Assembly: GCA_020722245.1 (NCBI GenBank)
Contig: DYLE01000127.1
Location: 1 to 7,014 of the forward strand
Direction of reading: 5' to 3'
Origin: Desulfonema limicola
GTDB lineage: Bacteria; Desulfobacterota; Desulfobacteria; Desulfobacterales; Desulfosalsimonadaceae
DNA: 7,014 nucleotides
In this document: positions 1-5,300 of the stretch, one piece after another
Position numbering within the stretch: position 1 is the stretch's first letter
Layout: every line of letters begins with the position of its first letter
The notes under the pieces: generated by a model
What the model was told of the DNA's origin: nothing
What the model saw: only the letters and a program-made list of their open reading frames with translations
The model's database searches: none
Translations under genes and position numbers: made by a program

Positions 1-397
1 TGCTTTTCGAAGCGCCACCGCCTTCCCGGCTTGTTCTTTCCAAGAACTGTTGTTTGATGCGCAATAACCCCTGCCGCAACTTCCTGTTGCAATTAGCCAA
101 AAAAATTAGTGAGCTGCGCCAGAAATGTCAACATTTTTTGGATGATGGCTGTAAAAAATTCCAATACCTGCGTTGCGCTGCATCCCTCGGGATTTCATAT
201 ACAGTTAACTACTTCGAATTCCTTTAAATTTACAACACTTTGATCTTGAACTTTTTAACCCTGCAAGGTTATTGGTAGACTAAGTAACTGAAAATCAAAG
301 AAAAAAACAAAAAGCGCGAAAATTCGATAAATCAAATAAGTCCAGTTGGTTATCTTGATAAGTCACGTTGTAGGGTTAATTTGCCGTCCAGGCTCGA
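1..397. other. Left-edge region without a supported gene
   Basis: I find no convincing gene here. One plus-strand frame is open from position 3 to a TAA at 225-227, but its composition (cysteine-rich, no domain-like pattern, no ribosome binding site before the ATG at 57) does not look coding. Positions 186-360 are AT-rich. A small dyad GCAAC-TTCCT-GTTGC lies at 76-90 and lacks a T-run, so it is not a convincing terminator. Around 150-200 the stretch containing CTGCGTTGCGCTGCATCC resembles, from memory, short repeats common in delta-proteobacterial intergenic DNA; only one copy is present here, so that cannot be tested. The region is probably an intergenic spacer plus the upstream part of a gene outside the window. 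Confidence 0.4.
103..131 (-). promoter_or_regulatory. Possible leftward sigma-70-type promoter
   Basis: Read on the minus strand there is a perfect -35 box TTGACA (plus 126-131), then exactly 17 bases, then TAATTT (plus 103-108), which matches only three of six -10 consensus positions. It would drive transcription off the left edge of the window. No clear start codon with a ribosome binding site follows within the visible sequence, so the target is unknown. A perfect -35 hexamer at ideal spacing in AT-rich DNA can occur by chance. Confidence 0.27.
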
Positions 398-494
398 CTT
401 CCAAGGAACTTAGGTTTTTCAAATTCGAAAATGAAGGATTTAACCACAGAGAACATCGAAAAAAAAATTTTTCATTTATTTTCTCTGTGCGGTT
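398..494. repeat. Dispersed hairpin repeat, copy A (CCACAGAG type)
   Basis: The first 55 bases (398-452) match positions 5000-5055 in the same orientation, with about three substitutions and one single-base indel, so this is a dispersed repeat. Its inner part is an imperfect inverted repeat: AACCACAGAGAA (442-453) against TTCTCTGTGCGGTT (481-494). The arms pair perfectly over CACAGAGAA and then through AACC/GGTT around one bulged position. The 27-base loop is an A-run followed by a T-run. The right arm ends nine bases from the stop codon of the neighbouring minus-strand gene, so a transcript of that gene would run into the hairpin and it could act as a 3' structure. Unlike copy B it has no heptamer array. 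Similar CACAGAG hairpins are abundant in delta-proteobacterial genomes; that is recollection, not a search result. Confidence 0.8.
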
Positions 495-503
495 ATGGCC
501 TCA

Positions 504-1046
504 TCACCGCTCCCACCCTTCAAGGCCCCTTATGCCGAGCGGCGGGGAGAGGATCTCCGACCAGATTACGGCTTGCCTCAAATCCCTCAAAGATACGGAT
601 TCAAGGGTTTTTTCTTCCGCTGCAGGCTCTTCTGCAAAAGCCCTTATCCGTATTTTTTCCTTAAGACCCGGCTTTTCCTCATTCTCGGATAGAGCCTCCG
701 CCGCATAGAGCGGCTCAAGCCCTTCGCCCTTTTCGACCGGCCTCGGCTCCGCCTCCATGACGGGTTTCAATGATTCGACCCCCTGCATGGTTTCGGTGGG
801 CTCCTTTTGAAGGATCTGATCCCATCCGGTTTTACTAAAAACCGGGGGTGTACCGGGCGCAGCCCCATTTGAAGCCTTCTGCTGCTCCATCTGCTTTAAG
901 GCCTCCTCCAGCAGGATTTTCCATGAGGATTTGGGTTTTTCCCCTTCCTCCGGGCGGGGCCCGGCGCGTTCCTTCATTTTCTTGACAAGATTAAAAAGAA
1001 TGATGGCCAAAAAAATAAATAAAAAAAACAGATCACCAAAATTCAT
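504..1046 (-). CDS. Small membrane-anchored protein of unknown function with C-terminal IWSEIL motif
   Basis: This encodes 180 residues. The N-terminus (about residues 5-21, rich in F, L and I) is one hydrophobic segment followed by the basic stretch KKMKER, which predicts a single-pass anchor with the rest in the cytoplasm. An amphipathic stretch follows (SSWKILLEEALKQMEQQ, about 40-56). Then comes a low-complexity linker of about 90 residues rich in E, P, A and K, and a compact C-terminal segment (about 152-180) with RQAVIWSEILSPPLGIRG. From memory, a near-C-terminal WSEIL-PP motif on small anchored proteins recurs in delta-proteobacteria, with no known function. The ATG start is supported by AAGG six bases upstream. 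The gene lies downstream of floA in the same orientation but is separated from it by 164 bases of repeat-bearing DNA, so cotranscription is uncertain. The stop abuts dispersed repeat copy A. I assign no function. Confidence 0.72.
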   Translation of the reverse strand: MNFGDLFFLFIFLAIILFNLVKKMKERAGPRPEEGEKPKSSWKILLEEALKQMEQQKASNGAAPGTPPVFSKTGWDQILQKEPTETMQGVESLKPVMEAEPRPVEKGEGLEPLYAAEALSENEEKPGLKEKIRIRAFAEEPAAEEKTLESVSLRDLRQAVIWSEILSPPLGIRGLEGWER

Positions 1047-1089
1047 GACACGCCTTTTTGTTTCTCAAAATTTAAAAAGTGTGAAGCGA

Positions 1090-1183
1090 CTAAATTGATC
1101 TAAACTGCCTAAAATTCTGGACTGCGATAGACGCGCAATCATTAACTTTAGCTCACTTGTAACTTTAGTTCACTTTTAACTTT
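1090..1183. repeat. Intergenic short-repeat element (CTAAA / CTTTAG units)
   Basis: The right half contains two tandem 17-base units, TAACTTTAGCTCACTTG (1143-1159) and TAACTTTAGTTCACTTT (1160-1176), differing at two positions, followed by a partial third unit TAACTTT (1177-1183). The left half has three CTAAA units starting at 1090, 1100 and 1109. Because CTAAA and TTTAG are complementary, the two halves form an imperfect inverted repeat around a GC-richer centre at about 1118-1138. It fills most of the gap between floA and the downstream small membrane protein. It resembles a decayed member of the CTAAAGTG-type intergenic repeats I associate with delta-proteobacteria. It could fold at the 3' end of the floA transcript, but there is no T-run, so I do not call it a terminator. 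Confidence 0.6.
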
Positions 1184-1210
1184 CCCGGTTTATCCGGATC
1201 GGGCCGTATT

Positions 1211-2200
1211 CTATCTGCCAGGCTCCGGGGGCTTGGGAGCGCTTCCTTTATCAGCGCCTATCGAGTCGCGCATCTGGGTGTCCGCCTGAATGTTTTTGAT
1301 CCGCAGGTAATCCATGATGCCGAGGTTTCCGTTTCGAAAGGCCTCGGCCATGGCCAGGGGAACCTGGGCCTCGGCCTCCACCACCTTGGCCCGCATCTCC
1401 TGGACCCTTGCCTTCATTTCCTGCTCCGCCGCATACGCCATTGCCCTGCGTTCTTCGGCCTTGGCCTGGGCGATCTTCTTGTCCGCCTCGGCCCGGTCGG
1501 TGGCCAGCACAGCGCCGATGTTTTTCCCCACATCCACATCCGCGATGTCAATGGAGAGGATCTCAAAGGCGGTGCCCGCATCCAGCCCTTTTTCCAGCAC
1601 ACGCTTCGAAATACTGTCCGGGTTTTCCAGCACGTGCTTGTGGCTTTCGGACGAACCGATGGTGCTCACAATCCCCTCGCCCACCCGGGCCAGAATGGTT
1701 TCCTCCCCGGCGCCGCCCACCAGCCGGTCGATGTTGGCCCTCACGGTCACCCGGGATAAGGCCTGAAGCTGAATCCCATCCTTGGCCATGGCCGCAACCC
1801 GAGGGGTTTCGATCACCTTGGGATTGACGCTCATCTGAACGGCCTCCAGAACGTTTCTTCCGGCCAGGTCGATGGCGGCGGCCCGCTTAAACTTCAGGTC
1901 GATATTGGCCTTGTCCGCGGCGATGAGCGCCTGAACCACCCGCATCACATCCCCGCCCGCCAGAAAATGAGATTCCAGATCATTGGTTGAAATATCAATA
2001 CCTGCCTTGACCGCCATGATTTTTGAGTTGACAATCAGTTTGGGCGGGACTTTTCGAAACCGCATGAAAACGATGTTGAACAGGCCCACGCGGGCGCCGG
2101 ACACAAGCGCCTGCACCCAGAGCGAAACCGCGGATCCGATAAAGTAAAGAAGGATGATGCCTGCAATGCCTAAAAAAACCAGAATAACGGAAGTAACCAT
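1211..2200 (-). CDS. floA: Flotillin-like protein FloA
   Basis: This 329-residue protein is full length for the FloA family (YqfA in Bacillus subtilis). FloA proteins form oligomeric scaffolds in functional membrane microdomains and are linked to envelope stress and membrane organisation. The N-terminus has one hydrophobic membrane segment (about residues 4-28). An SPFH-like region follows, with the family-typical stretches RFRKVPPKLIVNSKI (about 47-61) and DLAGRNVLEAVQMSVNPKVI (about 111-130). Then comes a long helical region rich in alanine and glutamate (about 235-290) typical of the flotillin coiled coil. The C-terminal tail is proline-rich (APKPPEPGR). The ATG start is well supported: GAGGAG lies eight bases upstream, inside the last codons of the preceding NfeD gene, which ends three bases before this ATG. 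It is the last gene of the NfeD-NfeD-FloA operon and is probably translated in coupling with its neighbour. No truncation or frameshift is visible. Confidence 0.95.
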   Translation of the reverse strand: MVTSVILVFLGIAGIILLYFIGSAVSLWVQALVSGARVGLFNIVFMRFRKVPPKLIVNSKIMAVKAGIDISTNDLESHFLAGGDVMRVVQALIAADKANIDLKFKRAAAIDLAGRNVLEAVQMSVNPKVIETPRVAAMAKDGIQLQALSRVTVRANIDRLVGGAGEETILARVGEGIVSTIGSSESHKHVLENPDSISKRVLEKGLDAGTAFEILSIDIADVDVGKNIGAVLATDRAEADKKIAQAKAEERRAMAYAAEQEMKARVQEMRAKVVEAEAQVPLAMAEAFRNGNLGIMDYLRIKNIQADTQMRDSIGADKGSAPKPPEPGR

Positions 2201-2203
2201 TTT

Positions 2204-2704
2204 TTATTCTCCTCGATTTTTAGGATTATTTTTTATTTCCTTCACCAGGATGCGGTTTCCCTCCACCGCCAGAACAATCACCTTGGATCCCTTTTCGATA
2301 TACTCGCCCCGGCTGACCACATCCACCCGATGGTTGTCAATCATCGCCATTCCGGCGGGCCGAAGATCCGTAATGACCGTCCCGGTGCGCCCCATGTATT
2401 CGGCGAGATCCTCGGATTGCGAAGAATACCCGTCGGTCTTTGAAAGCGCGGTTTTCAATGCGGCCGGAGATCTGGCAAGCAGCTTGACGCCCACAAAAAA
2501 CACAAAAGGCAGCATGATCAGATCCGCCGCGACAAACATCATTCCGGCAAAGCGCGACACCTCGGTAAACACCAGATACAGGGAATACCCGAACAATCCG
2601 ACCGTTACCACGCTCAGCACACCCCCCGAAGGAATGATGACCTCTGCGATCAGAACAAGCACGCCGAGCATCTGAAGTATGATCGGAAGTACCAGAGCAG
2701 GCAT
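2204..2704 (-). CDS. Short NfeD-family membrane protein with C-terminal OB fold
   Basis: This 166-residue protein belongs to the short NfeD class, which lacks the protease domain. Three hydrophobic segments (about residues 3-24, 28-48 and 53-77) precede a linker. A C-terminal NfeD OB-fold domain (about 104-157) follows, with the pattern GRTGTVITDLRPAGMAMID, then VDVVSRGEYIEKG and VEGNRILVKEI. NfeD proteins are the regular genomic partners of SPFH/flotillin proteins and are thought to assist their assembly. The start is a choice between a GTG (2705-2707) and an adjacent ATG (2702-2704). I take the ATG because AAGGGAG lies eight bases before it; the GTG would have five-base spacing and is not excluded. 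The ATG shares its A with the TGA stop of the upstream protease-NfeD gene (TGATG), a classic translational coupling junction. The gene ends three bases before floA. Confidence 0.9.
   Translation of the reverse strand: MPALVLPIILQMLGVLVLIAEVIIPSGGVLSVVTVGLFGYSLYLVFTEVSRFAGMMFVAADLIMLPFVFFVGVKLLARSPAALKTALSKTDGYSSQSEDLAEYMGRTGTVITDLRPAGMAMIDNHRVDVVSRGEYIEKGSKVIVLAVEGNRILVKEIKNNPKNRGE
2209..2214 (-). promoter_or_regulatory. Ribosome binding site of floA inside the NfeD gene end
   Basis: On the minus strand GAGGAG lies eight bases before the floA ATG and overlaps the last sense codons (CGA GGA GAA) of the short NfeD gene, whose TAA follows directly. Ribosomes finishing NfeD would release on top of the floA initiation region, which suggests coupled and stoichiometric expression. 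It also fixes the floA start. Confidence 0.85.
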
Positions 2705-4176
2705 CACGACGGCTCCCTTCTTGATACGATAATCCGGTTTCCCTTGACGGCTGAGACAATGATCGGGGTCCCCTTGGGCATAAACTCACCCTCGGTCACC
2801 ACATCAAACAAGTCGTCATGGAAATTTGCTTTTCCGGCGGGCCTGAGGTAGGTTAAGGCCACCCCGGCATCGCCGACCTGTATCCTGCCTGTTTCACTGG
2901 AATCCGCATGGGCGTCTTTTAAGCTGGTCTTGAGATAAGGCCCCTCCCGGCTGCTTGAAAAAAGCGGCAGCACATACCGCAGAAAAAACAGGACGATCAG
3001 AAACGCCGCCAGGTAAGCGCCGATCACCACGGCGATGTTATGCAGCAGCAGCTCCCCCTCCCACGGCACCGCCGGATCGGGAAGGACAAACCCCTGAAAG
3101 GCCAGAATCATTCCCACGGCGATACAGATAACAGCGGCGAAACCGGCGACGCCGAAACCCGGAAGCACAAAAACCTCGATCCCCACCAGAATCAGTCCGA
3201 GGACGATGATCAACAGCTCCAGGTAATCGGCCAACCCCACCAGGTACTGATTCAGAAAGACGATCGCCAGGCAGGTGATCCCGATGATTCCGGGCAAACC
3301 GAACCCCGGCGCCTTCATTTCCATGTAAAGGGCGGCCAGGCCGATCATCAGAAGGACCGGGGCGATGCTTTCGATAAACCGGACCATCGTCTCGGACCAG
3401 GTCTGCTCGATGGGGACCTGATCATAATCCTCAATCCCCATTTCACGAAGCATCTCATCGACACCGTCGGCGGTCATTTTCGAAAATCCAAGATCAAGGG
3501 CTTCGCTGGCATCCATGGTCAACAGCTCGCCTTCGGCCACCACGGTTTTTTTAGAGGTGATCCGCTCCTTGTCCGCGGGCCTCAAGTCCTCATAGTCATG
3601 GGCATCCATAAAAAGGCGCTTCCCATCCATTTCAACGGCATAGACCACCTTTTCGGGGGTGACCATGGCCTCGGCCAGAAGCTCAGGATAACCGTTCCGC
3701 TTGGCCAGGGCCCGGAACTTGGCGCGGATAGGGGACTGGAACTTCTCCCCCTTCATCTCCACGCCTTCCTGGGTGTAGGAGATCGGCGCGCAGTCGCCGA
3801 TGGTGGTGGCCGGCCTCATGACCAGGTCCCCGCAGGCCAGGGCGATCAAGGCGCCCGCCGATATCGCCTTTTTATCCACAAACGCAATGCTCCGGTCTTC
3901 CGGAATCCTCAAAAGAATATCCACGATCTCCAGGGCGGAATCCACGCGGCCGCCGAAGGTGTCTATTTTTATCACAACCAGGCCGCACGGGTCTTTTGAA
4001 ACCTGCTGGTAAGCCCGTTCCATGAACGCCGCCATTCCGGCATCCACTGTACCGAAAATAGGGATGACATAAACCTTCCGGCCGGATGAAGCGGCCAACA
4101 AAACCGACGCCGCCAAAATCAGAAAAAGGCATAAACCCAAACCGAACAGCGGCCGGGCGTTGAGCTTGCGGATCAT
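2704..4176 (-). CDS. Long NfeD: membrane-bound ClpP-class serine protease with OB fold
   Basis: This 490-residue protein has the full three-part NfeD1b architecture. A signal peptide or first membrane segment (about residues 10-30, ending LLAASS) leads into a ClpP/SppA-like protease domain (about 34-240). The candidate nucleophile is Ser106 in KKAISAGALIALACGD. The candidate base is Lys145 in EKFQSPIRAKFRALAKRNG, 39 residues later, close to the spacing of the Ser-Lys dyad known from the archaeal homologue PH1510. Four or five membrane segments follow (about 269-402), then an NfeD OB-fold domain (about 429-485) with GDAGVALTYLRPAGKA and VVTEGEFMPKG. The family cleaves hydrophobic segments; PH1510 cleaves the stomatin C-terminus, so FloA or another SPFH protein is a plausible partner. 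The ATG at 4174-4176 gives a compact signal peptide and has GGGA eight bases upstream; a GTG at 4192-4194 in the same frame would add six residues. This is the first gene of the three-gene operon. Confidence 0.92.
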   Translation of the reverse strand: MIRKLNARPLFGLGLCLFLILAASVLLAASSGRKVYVIPIFGTVDAGMAAFMERAYQQVSKDPCGLVVIKIDTFGGRVDSALEIVDILLRIPEDRSIAFVDKKAISAGALIALACGDLVMRPATTIGDCAPISYTQEGVEMKGEKFQSPIRAKFRALAKRNGYPELLAEAMVTPEKVVYAVEMDGKRLFMDAHDYEDLRPADKERITSKKTVVAEGELLTMDASEALDLGFSKMTADGVDEMLREMGIEDYDQVPIEQTWSETMVRFIESIAPVLLMIGLAALYMEMKAPGFGLPGIIGITCLAIVFLNQYLVGLADYLELLIIVLGLILVGIEVFVLPGFGVAGFAAVICIAVGMILAFQGFVLPDPAVPWEGELLLHNIAVVIGAYLAAFLIVLFFLRYVLPLFSSSREGPYLKTSLKDAHADSSETGRIQVGDAGVALTYLRPAGKANFHDDLFDVVTEGEFMPKGTPIIVSAVKGNRIIVSRREPS

Positions 4177-4235
4177 TGAAAAAATCCCGAGCACACAGAT
4201 GGGTTCCCAGGGTGAATACGGGCAGAGTTTGATTA

Positions 4236-4264
4236 AACCTACTATGCCCGGCCGGTTATGTCAA
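4236..4264 (-). promoter_or_regulatory. Candidate promoter of the NfeD-NfeD-FloA operon
   Basis: On the minus strand a perfect TTGACA (plus 4259-4264) is followed by 17 bases and TAGGTT (plus 4236-4241), which matches three of six -10 positions. It lies about 60 bases before the preferred ATG of the long NfeD and downstream of the stop of the VTT gene, the position expected for an operon promoter. The spacer contains the perfect palindrome CCGGCCGG (4248-4255). The weak -10 leaves this a prediction; an activator or another sigma factor is possible. Confidence 0.45.
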
Positions 4265-4317
4265 GCCGAAACCCGGCAAACGCGGGCACAGGTTCCGGTC
4301 ATTTGGCCATAGGGCAC

Positions 4318-4983
4318 TCAGGAGGGCTTTTTCTTTTGAAACAGCTTATACCGGCTTTGCATCCAGCGCAGGAAAACAAACAAAACCCCAAAAACAGCCA
4401 GGGTGACGGCAAGCAAAACAAGGTTTAAATCCGCCGCGGATCTTCCCAGCAGGACAAAGGGAATACAGAGGCTGCCTTGAACGGCCCAGTTGAACCAGAA
4501 GCAGTATCGAAACGGAGCGCCGGCAAGGGGAAGCCCATAGACCTTGACGGCATAGGGAAACGCGGGAAAGGTAAGAAAAAGAAAGCTAAACAGCAACAAC
4601 CGCTTTGGGGGAATTCTAGGGATCGGATACCCCTTTTTTTGAATCAAAAAATTTTCAATCGGTTTACGCACCCAATGCGCCAGGGAAAACCCAAGAAGGA
4701 AATGAACCGGCATCACCGCTTCCAGGAGCAGCAGACCGCTGACCAGCCCGAACTTGACCCCCAGCACAAAAAGAAAAAGACTCAGCGGCACCCCCACCAT
4801 GGGAAGAAAAACCATCAGGGGGATAAAAACCTCAGCGGGCGTGCCTTCGTTGATCATCACAATTACCCGCTGAAACAGGTCATAGCGGAGCAGAAGATAG
4901 ACCACCGCGGCAGCACACACCGCGGCCGTCGATCCGATCACCAGCTTCCAATTGTGTTTCAACGGATTTAAAACCTCCAGCAT
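4318..4983 (-). CDS. TVP38/DedA-like (VTT domain) membrane protein
   Basis: This encodes 221 residues, nearly all hydrophobic segments. There is a first membrane helix at about 14-33 (VIGSTAAVCAAAVVYLLL), then a VTT-like core. Within it, FLPMVGVPLSLFLFVLGVKFG (about 59-79) fits the re-entrant glycine/proline motif. FPAFPYAVKVYGLPLAGAPF (about 139-158) matches the second half-motif. Two more helices follow (about 161-180 and 186-206), and the C-terminus is basic (KLFQKKKPS). VTT proteins include DedA and TMEM41/TVP38 relatives, some of which act as lipid flippases or scramblases; the substrate here cannot be read. The frame is open up to an ATG at 5166, but the extra 61 residues come mostly from dispersed repeat copy B. 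I therefore start at the ATG at 4981-4983, which leads directly into the first helix. The only Shine-Dalgarno-like sequence, GGAAGG, is 15 bases away, which is long. The family call rests on motif resemblance only. Confidence 0.7.
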   Translation of the reverse strand: MLEVLNPLKHNWKLVIGSTAAVCAAAVVYLLLRYDLFQRVIVMINEGTPAEVFIPLMVFLPMVGVPLSLFLFVLGVKFGLVSGLLLLEAVMPVHFLLGFSLAHWVRKPIENFLIQKKGYPIPRIPPKRLLLFSFLFLTFPAFPYAVKVYGLPLAGAPFRYCFWFNWAVQGSLCIPFVLLGRSAADLNLVLLAVTLAVFGVLFVFLRWMQSRYKLFQKKKPS

Positions 4984-4999
4984 TTCAGACAGCCCAACC

Positions 5000-5154
5000 C
5001 TTCCAAAAAACTTAGGTTTTTCAAATTCGGAGAATGAAGGATTTAACCACAGAGATCGCAGAGGACACAGAGAAAAACTTTTCCCTTTCACCTTCAGTCT
5101 TCTACCTTCTACCTTCTGCCTTCTGCCTTCTCTCTCTGTGGTAAAAATATTTTT
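5000..5154. repeat. Dispersed hairpin repeat, copy B, with heptamer insert
   Basis: Positions 5000-5055 match copy A (398-452) at roughly 93 percent by eye. Perfect 10-base inverted arms ACCACAGAGA (5046-5055) and TCTCTGTGGT (5133-5142) flank an interior with a further CACAGAG unit (5066-5072) and a heptamer tandem array. An AT palindrome AAAAATATTTTT (5143-5154) follows the right arm. On the minus strand the whole element is open in the frame of the downstream VTT gene and encodes low-complexity peptide (EGRRQKVEGRRLKVKGK and CPLRSLWLNPSF), typical of translated repeats rather than real protein. The element ends 17 bases before the VTT start, so it could affect the promoter or leader of that gene. 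No transposase is adjacent, so if mobile it would move in trans. Confidence 0.82.
5086..5134. repeat. Heptamer tandem array inside repeat copy B
   Basis: Seven consecutive 7-base units keep perfect register: TTTCACC, TTCAGTC, TTCTACC, TTCTACC, TTCTGCC, TTCTGCC and TTCTCTC. The central four (5100-5127) fit TTCTRCC exactly, and the outer ones are degenerate. The minus-strand form is GGYAGAA. Copy A has no such array, so it was either gained here or lost there. A 7-base unit changes reading frame with each copy gained or lost, so slippage would shift any translation running through it into the VTT gene. Confidence 0.8.
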
Positions 5155-5300
5155 AAAAAAATCCATAAGTGATTTACTTTAAAAATACCGCATGGCGTGA
5201 TAAATCGCTTTTAAGCATTTTAAAATTTTTCATCACCTATCATGAACGGACTCAAATGCAAACCGATATCTTTAAGTTCGGTCAAATCCGAGGCGGAGGA

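Noticed and set aside
3..227. Plus-strand frame open from the left edge to TAA, with an internal ATG at 57
   Set aside because: The translation is cysteine-rich with no recognisable family pattern, there is no ribosome binding site, and part of it appears repeat-derived. A C-terminal fragment of a gene cannot be fully excluded.
346..708. Plus-strand frame running through repeat copy A and antisense to the small membrane protein
   Set aside because: No ribosome binding site; the sequence is repeat-derived then antisense to a better supported gene.
1184..1210. TCCGG-ATAAA-CCGGG hairpin just after floA as a terminator
   Set aside because: The stem is about five pairs and is not followed by a T-run on the minus strand.
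3040..3999. Long plus-strand frame of 319 codons
   Set aside because: It lies wholly antisense to the protease-NfeD gene. Its product is rich in H, Q, D and G with no domain pattern, as expected for an antisense shadow of GC-rich coding DNA.
1211..4176. Defence or phage-related reading of the FloA/NfeD cluster
   Set aside because: All three proteins fit a known chromosomal membrane-organisation module, and no nuclease, phage or mobile gene is directly linked to it.
4265..4317. CCCG/CGGG hairpin after the VTT gene as a terminator
   Set aside because: The stem is only four pairs and has no T-run.
5167..5300. Promoter or small gene in the gap between the EEP and VTT genes
   Set aside because: It is AT-rich with scattered weak hexamers, but no -35/-10 pair matches well and there is no open frame with a ribosome binding site.
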